Shown here: positions 1 through 11,506 of the stretch, one piece after another | How positions within the stretch are numbered: the stretch's first letter is position 1 | How the letters are laid out: the number at the start of each line of letters is the position of its first letter | Notes under the pieces: generated by a model | What the model was told of the DNA's origin: nothing | The model's input: only the letters and a program-made list of their open reading frames with translations | Database searches by the model: none | Position numbers and translations under genes: made by a program | Assembly: GCF_013426205.1 (NCBI RefSeq) | Contig: NC_089428.1 | Span: forward strand, 1,240,001-1,304,000 | DNA: 64,000 nt | Direction: 5' to 3' | From: Metarhizium brunneum | Lineage: Eukaryota; Ascomycota; Sordariomycetes; Hypocreales; Clavicipitaceae

Positions 1-3000
1 GCGTCTCTTCAGATGGGTAATGCATGAGAATCTGAAGAGGGCTCGGGCTCTTACATCTAAAGGCGGAAGGGGTGCGCGAACTAAGACTCCGGGAACAGCT
101 CGCAGGGCAAACACTTACGGAAGAGCCAGAGACCGAGTTGGTATAGCTATTTCCGAAAACATTGAAAGCCCAATCCGGCGACATCCCAAGAGAGAAAGCA
201 GTAACTGACTCGGTTGGCATTTTGGTGATTGGCCTGTAAATGCAAAGAATACGTGACATCGTGGCCGCAGAACCAGGGAGCAGGAGCTACGAGCCGCATT
301 TTACTTCCAAACCTTTCCAGAAAGGTCAACGTGGAAAGTGACAGACAGGTTCGAACACGTTCAACGTGATGACTTGTCCCCCACATGACATATCTCTACC
401 AGGTGAGTACCCCAGAGCGCGGTACCTCGTCCTATAGCGTCAATACCTAATGTCGAGATGTTTGGCTTCAATAGTTGATGGCACGTTGGCACGCAACGGC
501 CGGGTTGCTCCTGGCCTTTCAGGTCCGAAATGCCAGCTCACTTTACGGAGTACCATGAGGGCAAACTACCTAGGTATGTACATATGTACTATGTGATGTC
601 AAGGAGGAGATGCTCCGTCGGTGGACAATGACGGCAATCCTGGCGTTGGCTGGGTGGATAGCGTGAGCATTTGCGATGAGCAGCCCGTCACCGCCTCTAC
701 CCGCCGGTTGCAATTGGATCCAGGGCACAAAGTCCCTGTTCTTGTCCTGCGATCCCGTCCTGACGAGGCCAGTGATGATCACGGCGCCAACGCGTCGTAT
801 AATGGCAACCTGCTCCCTGTTCCGCGCTCTACGCCGCATTTGGGCTTGCTAGCAAACCCTCGCAAATGGACGCAAGAGGGGATGGGGAATTGAATAAGCT
901 TGCTGATCGTGCTCTGGCTGTGCGATCGACGATCGACGACCCTGACACCCTGAAAAAAAAAAAGACTGGAAAGGCAAAGCTCCGAAGGGTCTGCTTTGCG
1001 TCCCCACAACAACAGAGTCCCGCCTGCCATACCATCCGCACCGACAACTCTGCGAGGCTCTCCATGGCCTGGATGGAATAAGGTTGGAAAGTCGACGTGT
1101 GGCCGACATATGTAGTAGAGCATGCAAGAAACTTGAACCCACCAACCGGTAACCATTAGGCGCGGCTCTATGCACACACCCTTCACTCCGCAGTTACCCT
1201 GCCCGTCATCGAAACAGCTGGGTGTTGGGCTAGGACAAAGGCATGCGCGAGAAACCGTCAACGCACCACGGACGAGCTCTCTAGCTGTATTGACGGAGAG
1301 GTGCTATAAAATGTTTGTACGAACCTGTCCAGCCAGGAATTAGTTACTGTTGCAATGCGGCACATTTGGTTATACTGGCAAGGTTAGTGGTATCCGCGAG
1401 CATTCGACTGGCAGGAATGACAGCCCACAATGAAGCCAACTAAAACCTCTGGCTTTGGGGATATGTCCCCTGATCCACGAACAATGCTGGACAGGATCGC
1501 AGACATGGCTATGTATTGTCAAAGATTCGTCCATGGCCGCGCTCCCGTCAACTCAAACCTGGGGTAGATAGATTCATGATGTATCTGACACTTTCACCCT
1601 GTTGAACGGCACCTGGGCAAATATCTACTTCCTCCAACTTTTAGTGGCCTTCAACCAAAACAGCAACGGCCACATTTTTGAGGGCACAACGTCTTATTGC
1701 CGTGTGAAGTTGCGCGGTCTGCCATGGACATTGGCCGGGATCCAAAAGACAAGGGAGTCGCGACCGACGGTCAACATAACAGCAACGCGCTAAGGCAAAA
1801 TTCTGAAGTCTTTCTGCAGAAAAACATGATTCCTGGCTTCAACTACGTCATGACTCTTTAAAGAAGTGATGCTAGGGAGATGGCTTTTCGGACAAGCGCC
1901 AGTCATACGGAGTACAGATGCATGGGACGACGCTGACGGACCCTGCGGTTTTTGCTGTCCCCTTCCCGGTCCCTGCAAGGGCTGCAAATGCATTAGTACT
2001 ACCCATCACTGCCACCTCCATGAGGGCTGAAGGGGTAGACGGGAGGGGGTGTTGAGTGCTGAGATGCTTGGACACCCCGGCACAGGAAGAGCGTCGAGTG
2101 TCAGAGAGAAGGGTCGGCAACCCCAGCGGTAGTTGTGAGTGGTTGTTGCTTAGCCATGGCACTTTTCATATTGTCCTGATTACTTTCAACAACAGGAAGA
2201 AAGGCTCCGGGCATCAAATTTCGTCTCCTTGTTAGACCCTTAATAGCACGCAGGATATGTAAGCAGACGCAAGCGTACTGCGTGATGACGACGGCAGCTG
2301 ACCATTCGGGCAGATGCTGGATCTCTCCTCAGGTCCCAAAAGCACACACGGCTGGGGATGCAAGTTGGACGCCACGTCGTTGATACAATGGCGATCTCTG
2401 GGTTTCCCTTGCGGCGTTGCGCAGCCGCGAAATTTCACCTCGACTGCGTTCAACATCGCTCGAGTTGCTTCAGGAGTACTCCGTATGGCGGCGTGTTTGA
2501 AAGCATGCATCCTCATGACATCACACAGAGCTCAACCATGTCTCTCACCCTGTCTACCGAGCGGGTTCAGTTGTTTACGAGTCCTGGAAGCACTCCACTG
2601 TTCCTGAACGTCTACGGGCTTCAGGCCAACTGGGTGCTTCGAAGTAGTAATCAAGAGGACGGCGGGGCAGACTAGAAGCAGTCAAGCCTCATCATGTCAG
2701 ATCTCGATGCCGCGAAACAAAATGCGTCCTGTTCGAATCTGAAAAGGCAAAGCATCATGCGCTATGTTGAGCGAGGGAGGGAGTTTCCGAGCTTCAAAGG
2801 TGGTACGTGGCGGTGACGCCAAAGCCACACCCAAAACTACTCTGCCCGCATGTCGTTTCGCTGTTGAGGGATAGATTCTGTATTATCGATTCCAAACGTC
2901 TAATCAATGCCCTTCTCAGCCCTGGCGCCAGAGCCACGCACTTGGCTCCTGGCGGCACATTCTTGGGACGGAGCGGTGCGCCTGCTGGCATGGGTCGAGA

Positions 3001-5107
3001 TTGTTATCGCTGATCCTCCGGAGCCGAGGAATGTGATTCAGGACGGGAGATGGGCTATGGGATTTACACACCCCAAACTGACTGCTGTAAACGTTGCGAC
3101 GGGGTTTCTGGTGCCTGGCAAAGAAGGGACCGCAGCTTTGGTTTTTCCTCCAAGACGCGCCATTGAGCGGCGTGCCGTGTAGCCCTTTCTGTGCATGTTG
3201 ATGCCAACTCGGCGATGCGACTACGACTCGATCAAACGTTGGACCAGGCCCAGATGTTGGAGTTTTGCGCCAGCTCTGGCGCACGAGACGTGACAGAATG
3301 TTCTCGGCCATGGCTACTATACCAGATTGGACAGGGACGGACGGAAACTCTATTTGGAAACAAACTTTTCGTTCTGTTTGTTTCGTACATACATCTCGGA
3401 TCAGGATAAAGCTATCCCGCTAACCCAGTTGCATCTAAAAGTACGCAAATGATGGCTCCCTCCAGGGGTGCCGGCCGTCCTATCCTACAATCCCCGAAAG
3501 CCTCGTAAAATACTCCGAGAGCGCTAGAAAGAAGAAGAACATGGCGTCTGGTGTCCTGGGAGGAAGAAGTGCCCTGTCAAGTCCTAAAGGTCGGGGCTGA
3601 AGCAACGGCGGCTCCCAAGCTCAACTGCTAGCCACATTATGGGCAAGGATGCTGAGGCTCAAGTATACTGACGCTGGACAGCTAAACAAGAGTTAATTCA
3701 TCACAATATACTGCGTACTTGAAGGTACTCAAGTGCTATAGACAGTGTTGATGGCTCAGTTGCATCTCCGTGGCTCCTGTGCCAACAAGACTAGATACAA
3801 ATTGAAGCATATATATGATGAATTAGGGAACGGCGCCAGAGAGACCGGCGAATGAAAAAAATGAGACTTGGTTAAGCTGAGTCTCATGCGAACCGGTGGG
3901 AGCACAGCATGCCCTGCATTTCACAACCAAACTACTACGTACTATCCCTCATCATCTGCTCGTGTCTTAGATACGAGGGTCCTCATGTTCTGTGAACTAG
4001 TCTCGGGTCGTCTGTTCACCTAGTCTCAGGGAGAGTCGCAATCCTAACACAAAACGACGTAATCGGCCCAAAATGGAATCATGCTGACAGACGATTGAAA
4101 TGGCAAGGGCATAGCCGACGACGGAAAAAATAACGTTCAACATGAAAAAGGGAAGTTTATTAAAAATAATAATAAAGGGCGGCTAAAAAGACGCAGGTAC
4201 GCTTGGCTGTATTTTTTCCTCCAAGCCTATTAGCCTGCTTGTTTGTAGGTGTGATGGTGATGCTCGTGGCTCGTGAGGTTTTCTCCCCTTGCTTCCGCGC
4301 TGGGCTCTACGAACCTTGAGACTGACTACGTGCTTGACTGGGTTTCACCGTGCCAGTTGAGCCGGGTTACTATACGTACAATGCATATACAATCACGGCG
4401 TCAGCATGATGGGGTTGTTGTTTTGTGAGATTCGGTATTTGCAGCCACCGCCCCTGTGCTACTTACTGACTCTGGGTTTGGGATTCCAGCGTACGTCTGG
4501 TGGCCGACTTGCACGGACGTTTATCAGCGGCATACCAGACCACCCCCTGGGGCGCAGCTACTTGCATCGACTCTCGTCGGACGGAGGATACTGGGAACGT
4601 ACAGTCCCCAGAGAGATGTGGTGGCTTATACCGCGGTGTTGTTCGCGGCATCCTATAGTAAATAGTGCGGGATACAGTCCATGGCAGACTCTTTGATGTA
4701 TTAATATACTAGAGCATTTCGTAGTATAGCTCACGGTAGCCAGGTAAATACTGTGCTGGTCGACGTCTTGCCTCCCACCGTACGTATGTATCACTGGTAA
4801 ATAGTCATTTATTCCTGTCTAACCGTTCACACTTAATTCATACGAGATCATGCAGTCTCTCGCAAGATGTATCAACTCAAAGACCCCAGCGTCTAATGAC
4901 AGAGCGCAATAAACTTGTATCCCTGTCAGGTCAGCCTCCTTTTTGTCTGCCATGCGCTTTCATTATTGACTATTCTTACAGCCTGCAGTACGAGCAGCCC
5001 ACCGACGCGCTGTTAAACCATCGCATAGATCCAGTACCGTCCGATAAGGGGAAAAGATTAAAGTACAACGCCAATTCGCCGTCTTACATGCTGCTGCCCT
5101 ATTCATC
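1..5107. other. Intergenic block without a supportable gene
   Basis: I see no reading frame here with a recognisable domain. The open frames are short, overlap on both strands and look random in composition. The block holds three perfect copies of the TACGGAGTAC decamer (544-553, 1906-1915, 2476-2485 in reverse orientation). The last few hundred bases before 5108 probably contain the 3' untranslated region of the minus-strand PRP31 gene. A non-coding transcript or a small multi-exon gene cannot be excluded without RNA data. Confidence 0.5.
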
Positions 5108-7010
5108 CTATTTCCGCGGCGGAGGAGGTCCCATCTTTGTAGCTCCAGTGTCAACCCTCTTAGCAGCCGGCAGGTCAGGCACCTTGAAGCCACCGTTGGT
5201 TGATGACGCTCCCCCAACCTGTGTGAATGTGCCGCCCTTGAACCACCTATCTTCCTCCGCCTTGCGCTTCTTGCTGAGCTCAGCTTGGACCTTTGGATCA
5301 ACTAATTCCAATCCCTGGACTGGCGTAAACGCCAAAGATGAAGCAGTGCCAGTCGCAGAACCAATTGTGCTTCCAACACCAGATGCTCGAAGGCCCTTCG
5401 CACGCAGATCAATACTGCCTGGCGTTTGGCCAAAGCCACCGATAGATGAGGCAGCGCCGCCGACAGTGCTGGCAACGCCCCATCCCTTGTTCTTCGCACT
5501 GAGTTTCGCTCTGGTCCGCTGGTCGATTTGCACATTTCGGATCCTGCCGTCGTTCTGCTGTCCAATCATGCCCATGCCAACCGTGCCTGAGCCCGTGCCG
5601 TAGCCAACCTCCTGTTCTTCCTTTCCAAATGCCATTCTGTTCTGTGCCTTGCGCAAATCCGTCATGGCAACGGCCTCCTTGGCTTTCCTCGCTCGTCGAC
5701 CTCCCCGTTTCCGAGATGGTTTGTCGCCGGGAACGGGGAGCGCTCGCTGCCCCTTTTTTGCCGGTGGCTCGGTAAGTTTCTCGAGGCGTTCTAAACATTG
5801 CGACTTTAGCTGGTCCCCAGTTGAACCATCTGGTGTCGAATGTATTCTATCAACCCGTGCAGCTAAGACGAGCTTCGCTGCCACAATTCTCATTGCTTGC
5901 TTCCTCAGATCGTTGGGGATGCCGCGAATCATATCCGAGTTGTAGAGATATCCCTGCTGGCGAACTCCAATGTTGGTGGCCAGGCCTGCTTGGCGCTTCT
6001 TGGATCCCCACGAGGGTATATTACAGGCCGGGGTTTTGGAGAGGCCTGTCAAACCGCCGGCTGCATTCAGAAGCTGCGCGGCAGTAAGAGATCCGATCAG
6101 GGCTGTCAAGTTTGGCGCAAAGATATTCATGCGAGACTGAACGTACTCGGTCAAGGTTTGCTTGGCCTTGTGCAGAGACACCATCATAGCGCACGCCTGG
6201 CGCACTCGGTTCAGTTCCTCGGGATTGAGCTCGTGGCCCTTGGACGTCGTGGCTTCGACTGTGACAACCATGAGCGACGGTCCGTCAAGAACTGCCTTGA
6301 GTCCCATCTTCATTGGGTTGTCTGTAGAGGTCTGCAGTGCCTTGATACTCTCCGAGCTCATCGGCCCATTGCCAATGATTGACACAACCTTGGCATATTC
6401 TAGCGGCGTCGTTACCAGTCGCTCGAGTTCGGGAAACCGCGTCGAATAGTGATCGCGGATGAACTTGTGCACAAGCACCACTTCGCCATCAATCATGGTT
6501 GATAGGCTATTTGATTGCGTCAACAGATGATACTCTGGGTGGTCCTCGATGTTGCCGGCATTGGTAGTCTGCGTGGATGTTTGTGATCGGTATTGCTCGA
6601 TTTTCTGCAGCGCTCGGTCCAAAATGTCAGGGCTGTGTCTCAAGAAACTGGATGTAAACGAGCCGTCTTTCAAAAGAATGCAATCGACGTCGTCTTAGAT
6701 TGGGGGGGGAAATACTAACTTCGAGGACTGGCTCCAGCGTTTGCATCAAGCTGGCAACGCTGCGCACATCTTTGACTGCGCCGAGCTGCATCTTCTCTAC
6801 TTTCGCCTTGGTTGCCTCTGCATCCCCCATTTCCTTCATGTCGTTTCCTTCCTCATCGTCTGATCCTTCTTGGTCACCATCGACATCCATGACATCGTGG
6901 TCGCCATTTTCCTGGGGCTCGTCGTTCACCAGGCCATCATTGTCATTCTCCTCCGCTTCGTCCCCCGAACTTCCAAAATCGTTCAAAAGCTCGTCAGCAA
7001 CGGTAGACAT
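5108..7010 (-). CDS. PRP31: Pre-mRNA splicing factor Prp31 (U4/U6 snRNP, Nop domain)
   Basis: Prp31 binds the U4 snRNA 5' stem-loop with the 15.5K/Snu13 protein and holds the U4/U6.U5 tri-snRNP together in the nucleus. The join is complement(5108..6604, 6720..7010), 595 aa. The intron has donor GTTAGT, a CTGAC branch and a GCTGCAG acceptor. It joins residue 97 (LEPVLE) directly to KIEQY, as in the family; the longer frame upstream of 6604 is intron. Residues about 15-60 are very acidic. The NOSIC/Nop region runs from about 118 to 330, with EHPEY-like DHPEY at 118 and the core NIFAPNL at 257-263. A basic KPSRKRGGRR stretch follows, then the Prp31 C-terminal domain and a GPPPPRK end. The gene is head-to-head with CLF1. 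The start at 7010 is the first ATG and matches the usual MSTVADELL-type N-terminus. Confidence 0.93.
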
Positions 7011-7360
7011 TGCAGCGATTGTGGCAGCGCGGATGTGGCGGAATGAAGGGGTTCGTCTGGCAAGAAAGGTGCAAAATAAGTCCAGATGCTTGTTTTTTGT
7101 TCAGGTTTCGACTGCGAAATGATGTCGCGGAACATTGAAAGCAGTATGTGGCCCGTGCGTCGGCCAAACAAGCAAAACCTTATCGCTGATAAGCGCAACC
7201 AGGATTTAGCCTCACCTCATAGACAAGCACGTCGTAGCACGACGCTACACAACACAGCACGACACGACACGACAACCACGCACCCAAACCCGCGGGTGAC
7301 CGGCTCGCATACAACTCTCATCGCTGAATTTGCACCGGGAGGCGGTCGTTTCAATTCACG
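7011..7360. promoter_or_regulatory. Shared divergent promoter of PRP31 and CLF1
   Basis: These 350 bases separate the start codons of two oppositely transcribed spliceosome genes, so both core promoters and 5' leaders must lie in or near them. The CLF1-proximal part (about 7240-7280) is a CACGA-repeat-like, CA-rich leader. I saw no clear TATA box, which fits housekeeping promoters. Co-regulation is inferred from geometry only. Confidence 0.6.
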
Positions 7361-9379
7361 ATGGAGTCCTCAAGGGGTCCCCCAAGGGTCAAGAACAAGG
7401 CCGCCGCGCCAGTTCAGATCAGCGCAGAACAGCTCCTCCGCGAAGCCGTCGATCGCCAAGAAGTCGGCATTCAAGCCCCGACACAGAAGTTTTCCGACTT
7501 GGAGGAGCTGCACGAGTATCAAGGGAGAAAGCGCAAAGATTTCGAAGACTATGTGCGCCGGAACCGCATCAACCTGAAGAACTGGACGCAGTATGCGCAG
7601 TGGGAGCTGGAACAAAAGGAGTTTGCCCGCGCGAGGTCCGTCTTCGAGCGAGCCCTCGATGTCCTCCCTCACAATGTCGTACTTTGGATCAGATATATCG
7701 AGGCGGAGATGAAGTCGAGAAATATCAACCATGCACGAAACCTGCTGGACCGTGCTGTCACGATTTTGCCCCGAGTCGACAAGCTGTGGTACAAGTACGT
7801 GTACATGGAGGAGATGCTGGGCAACATTCCCGGCACCAGACAAGTATTTGACCGATGGATGCAATGGCAGCCCGACGAAGCGGCTTGGAGTGCCTACATC
7901 AAGCTGGAGAAGCGGTACGGTGAGTTTGAGCGAGCGCGTGCCATCTTTGAGAACTTTACCACGGTTCACCCAGAACCGCGCAATTGGATCAAGTGGGCCA
8001 AGTTTGAGGAAGAGTATGGGACGAGCGAGCTAGTTCGAGAGGTTTTCGGAAATGCCGTCGAGACATTGGGCGACGACTTTGTAGACGAGAGACTGTTTAT
8101 CGCATACGCGCGATTCGAATCAAAGCTGAAGGAGTACGAGCGTGCCCGTGCCATTTACAAATACGCCCTGGACAGGCTGTCGCGGTCAAAATCGAAGCTA
8201 CTGCACAAAGCATATACCACGTTTGAGAAGCAATTCGGCGACAAGGACGGCGTCGAAGACGTGGTGCTATCAAAGCGAAGAGTCTACTACGAGGAGCAAG
8301 TCAAGGAGAACTCCAAAAATTACGACGCATGGTTCGACTATGCCGGGTTGGAAGAATCGTCCCGAGATGCTGATCGAATCCGCGACGTCTACGAAAGGGC
8401 AGTGGCCCAAGTACCCCCAACGCAGGAGAAGCGGCACTGGCGACGATACATATACCTCTGGATATTCTACGCCGTTTGGGAGGAGCTCGAAGGCCAAGAC
8501 ATGGAGCGAGCGCGCCAGATATACAGCACATGCCTAAGCCTGATACCTCACAAAAAGTTTACATTTGCCAAGGTGTGGCTTCTGGCAGCGCAGTTCGAGG
8601 TGCGCCAGGGCCAACTCACGGCCGCGCGAAAGCTGCTCGGCCGCGCCATCGGCATGTGCCCCAAGGACAAAATCTTCAATGGCTACATCGATATCGAGCG
8701 CAAGCTATTCGAGTTTGTCCGCTGCCGCACACTGTACGAGAAGCACATTGAGTTCAATCCGGCCAACTGCCAGACGTGGATCAAATTCGCCGAGCTGGAG
8801 CGCGGCCTAGACGACCTGGACCGCACACGGGCTATCTTCGAGCTCGCCGTTGGCCAGCAGCAGCTCGACATGCCCGAGCTTCTCTGGAAGGCATACATTG
8901 ATTTTGAAGAGGAGGAAGGCGAGTACGAGCGGACGCGCGAGCTCTACGAACGGCTGCTGGAAAAGACGGATCACGTCAAGGTCTGGATCAGCTACGCCCA
9001 CTTCGAGATCAACATCCCCGAGGACGAGGAGGGCGCCGAGGAGCAGCCGCTCAGCGAGGAGGCCAAGGCCCGCGCGCGCAACGTCTTTGAGCGCGCGCAC
9101 AAGAGCATGCGCGACAAGGACCTCAAGGAGGAGCGCGTGTCGCTGCTCAATGCGTGGCTGTCGTTTGAGCGGGAGCACGGGTCCGACGAGGACGTGGACA
9201 AGGTGCAGAGGCAGATGCCGCGGAGGACCAAGAAGAGGAGGCTGTTGGAGGACGATACCTACGAGGAGTACTTTGATTACGTGTTCCCTGCGGATGACCA
9301 GCAGGCCAAGAATCTGTCCAACATCATGGCCATGGCGCAGAAGTGGAAGCAGACGGGGGGTGACTTGTCGGGCGTCTAA
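7361..9379 (+). CDS. CLF1: Pre-mRNA splicing factor Clf1/Syf3 (crooked-neck family, HAT repeats)
   Basis: Clf1 is the scaffold protein of the Prp19-associated (NineTeen) complex. It is needed for spliceosome assembly and activation in the nucleus. The gene is one uninterrupted exon of 672 codons, close to the family's usual length of about 670-690. From about residue 50 to 600 the protein is a run of half-a-tetratricopeptide (HAT) repeats. Each has the W-x-x-Y/W and R-A-R-x-V/I-F-E-R-A pattern, for example [19 protein letters not shown] and RARAIFENF. The C-terminus contains a PRRTKKRR basic patch and an acidic [13 protein letters not shown] motif typical of fungal orthologues. The ATG at 7361 starts [20 protein letters not shown], which fits other Clf1 N-termini. 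Its divergent neighbour is PRP31. Confidence 0.95.
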   Translation: MESSRGPPRVKNKAAAPVQISAEQLLREAVDRQEVGIQAPTQKFSDLEELHEYQGRKRKDFEDYVRRNRINLKNWTQYAQWELEQKEFARARSVFERALDVLPHNVVLWIRYIEAEMKSRNINHARNLLDRAVTILPRVDKLWYKYVYMEEMLGNIPGTRQVFDRWMQWQPDEAAWSAYIKLEKRYGEFERARAIFENFTTVHPEPRNWIKWAKFEEEYGTSELVREVFGNAVETLGDDFVDERLFIAYARFESKLKEYERARAIYKYALDRLSRSKSKLLHKAYTTFEKQFGDKDGVEDVVLSKRRVYYEEQVKENSKNYDAWFDYAGLEESSRDADRIRDVYERAVAQVPPTQEKRHWRRYIYLWIFYAVWEELEGQDMERARQIYSTCLSLIPHKKFTFAKVWLLAAQFEVRQGQLTAARKLLGRAIGMCPKDKIFNGYIDIERKLFEFVRCRTLYEKHIEFNPANCQTWIKFAELERGLDDLDRTRAIFELAVGQQQLDMPELLWKAYIDFEEEEGEYERTRELYERLLEKTDHVKVWISYAHFEINIPEDEEGAEEQPLSEEAKARARNVFERAHKSMRDKDLKEERVSLLNAWLSFEREHGSDEDVDKVQRQMPRRTKKRRLLEDDTYEEYFDYVFPADDQQAKNLSNIMAMAQKWKQTGGDLSGV

Positions 9380-9712
9380 GGGAATAAATAGCCTGTGTAT
9401 CATCATATTCTTGAAACGGCTGCTGGTCGCGTGCTCGTAAATTTGGCGTGAAGGTTGTGTTGTCAAGTATAAGTAGAAACAAAATGCCGCTGGTCCCGGC
9501 GGCGCGCCATCGTGTACGGACACGGACAGATTAAACAGCTAATAACCATGTCGCATCTCATAATGGGAAAGTTCCTTGAAGTTTTATTCCCAGCCTACCA
9601 AGAACCACCCACCCATCTGTCGTATCGAGGCCCATACTCACAAAAGGTTCTCATGGGAAGCAATAAAATTAACCTAACCCTTGTCGTTTCAACATGATCC
9701 ACTCGTATCAAT

Positions 9713-9807
9713 GGCCGTGTGGCTCAATGGCAGAGCGTCTGACTACGATTAACAACAGTTGATTCTCTGTAATCAGAAGGTCGCAGGTTCGACCCCTGTC
9801 TCGGTCA
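9713..9807 (+). tRNA. tRNA-Arg (anticodon ACG), with intron
   Basis: The sequence folds as a cloverleaf. The acceptor is GGCCGTG/CTCGGTC plus discriminator A9807, the D-arm is GCTC/GAGC, and the anticodon stem is TCTGA (9738-9742)/TCAGA (9773-9777). The T-arm is GCAGG-TTCGACC-CCTGT. The anticodon ACG is at 9745-9747. A 23-nt intron (9749-9771) sits at the canonical place, one base after the anticodon; its removal leaves a 72-nt tRNA before CCA addition. The acceptor stem has one U-U opposition at position 6/67. A T6 run (9809-9814) directly downstream is a polymerase III terminator. The GTCTGACTACG half resembles fungal Arg-ACG genes, so other readings of the loop (for example GTA, Tyr) are less likely. 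Confidence 0.85.
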
Positions 9808-9808
9808 A

Positions 9809-9814
9809 TTTTTT
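9809..9814 (+). terminator. RNA polymerase III T-run terminator
   Basis: Six consecutive T bases start two nucleotides after the tRNA discriminator base, the usual stop signal for polymerase III. Confidence 0.8.
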
Positions 9815-11506
9815 GGTTCTCTTTTGCCTCCCCCCCCCCCCCTGCTGGGCATCCTGCAAGTTTATTCTTTTTTTTTTTAAGCTGCTCCTCGATACGCGCG
9901 AGCACCGCTTCCTGGGCTGTTCGGGCCAGCATCCGTGTCAGGATGGTATAGCGGGCACATGCGATGGAGCTGAGTCGTCTTGATGGAGGTTGGTAATTTC
10001 ATGGACAGGTTCGTCTGATAGGTGAGTGAGTGCGCATAACTTGCGAGCCACCTGATGGCCGGTAAGTATCCTACACGAGAAACATGGCACAGGCAAGGAA
10101 ACCCCCAGACAAGTATTAAAAAATGCTAAAGGTACTTAAACTTTTGCAATTTTCTTATAAAAAAAAAAGCCGACACAATTATAGGTGTAAGCAAGCCATT
10201 ATTCGCCTTATCCTAGGAAGTGAGGGTATAGGGTGTTTCGGCGGTGCGCGACTGACCAAGTACCGACTTTAGTTAGTGGGACACGACACAAGCTCCAAAG
10301 ACACAATACCTCACCAGACAAGTACACTCCTATGCGGCGTGAAAGGTTGCGTCATTTCATCATTCATTCATACGTGTTATCCGCCCATCTACCAGTTCAA
10401 TCAGAGTACACAAAAGCAAAACATTGAAATCGACCTGAAAAGCAGGCAGGCAGGCAGGCAGCAATGCAAGCAAGCCCGTCAGCCCACCCGCAAAGAAAGT
10501 CAATACGCAAAACACGAGACAGCCCCCAAATGCCCAGCTATTTCCCACCCCATTCTACCTCTCTTGCTCACACACAGTCATTTTTTTTTCGTCTTCTCCG
10601 TGTAGTACCTTGCTTCAAATCAACCCCTACCTAGTCGCAAAAAAAGCCGACTTTCCCGAGCGTCATGCAGCGACATGCGGCGCGACCTTCGGGCTCCCAC
10701 CGCTAAAATCAGGGAACAACCCCTTCAACCTTTGCGATCGATGACGTCTGCCTCCACCCCTCACGCAATCACTTTGCACCTCCATTCGTGCGTCCATTTG
10801 CTGACACGGGCTGTGGAATCCCGGCACCAAAACTCTCTCGCCCGACATGCAGTATTGCCTGCCGCGCAAGATGCGTGCCTCGGCTCCTTGCCTCTCTTCG
10901 TCATCCCAGCAACCAGTATCTCTCGTCCGTGTTGGGTTAAAAAGGTGAGGCACTAGTAACGGCGATCTGTCACAAGAAATTGGTCATTAGCTATTCGTTC
11001 AATGCAGGACAAAAGATAAACAACGTGCTAGTGGACAAATGGTAAGAAGATGATAATTCGAGCGAGTGTAACCATCGCAGGCAAAAAAAAAGAGGGCTGC
11101 ATGCCGAGCGATCCGTCATGTCGACAGCTCTGTCAAAGGAACCGCCGCAAAACCCTCGCTCAATATGCAGTTACCCGCACCACGCAGCACATGAGAAACC
11201 ATTATTTTTCTTGTTATTGCATCCATTCATTATCATGCGCTGCCGTTTTCTGGAGTGTCGCAATGAGGAGAAAAGGAAGGAAACGCCAAGCTCAAGTCAT
11301 AAAATAATTCAGCACGACAAGAAATCCGTGCACATGTCGTTAAGATTGCTGAAGCCATCGATAAGGGGACGGACGTCTTCTCATAAAATGTCATTCAGTC
11401 ATGTTGAAGAGCACACCACTTGGCCATAACCCCCCACTTTGTTGACCAGCCATGTTTAGTATACTCTGCAGTAAGAAAAAGCGTAGAGCGGATGAGCACA
11501 TGTCTC
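9815..11506. other. Intergenic, probable 3' UTR of the DUF3824 gene
   Basis: No gene is supported. The block contains a C13 run (9830-9842), a T-rich run near 9870 and an AGGC-type tetranucleotide repeat (about 10441-10461). The part next to 11507 is the likely 3' untranslated region of the minus-strand gene. Confidence 0.45.

Noticed and set aside
4896..5603. 235-codon frame on the plus strand
   Set aside because: It lies antisense to the C-terminal part of PRP31 and reads its complement; no domain, start context or independent promoter.
8807..9523. 238-codon minus-strand frame
   Set aside because: Mirror frame of the HAT-repeat coding sequence of CLF1.
9830..9842. C13 run next to the tRNA, with similar C runs at 30043 and 58656
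   Set aside because: Simple homopolymers common in fungal intergenic DNA and prone to sequencing error; no function inferred.
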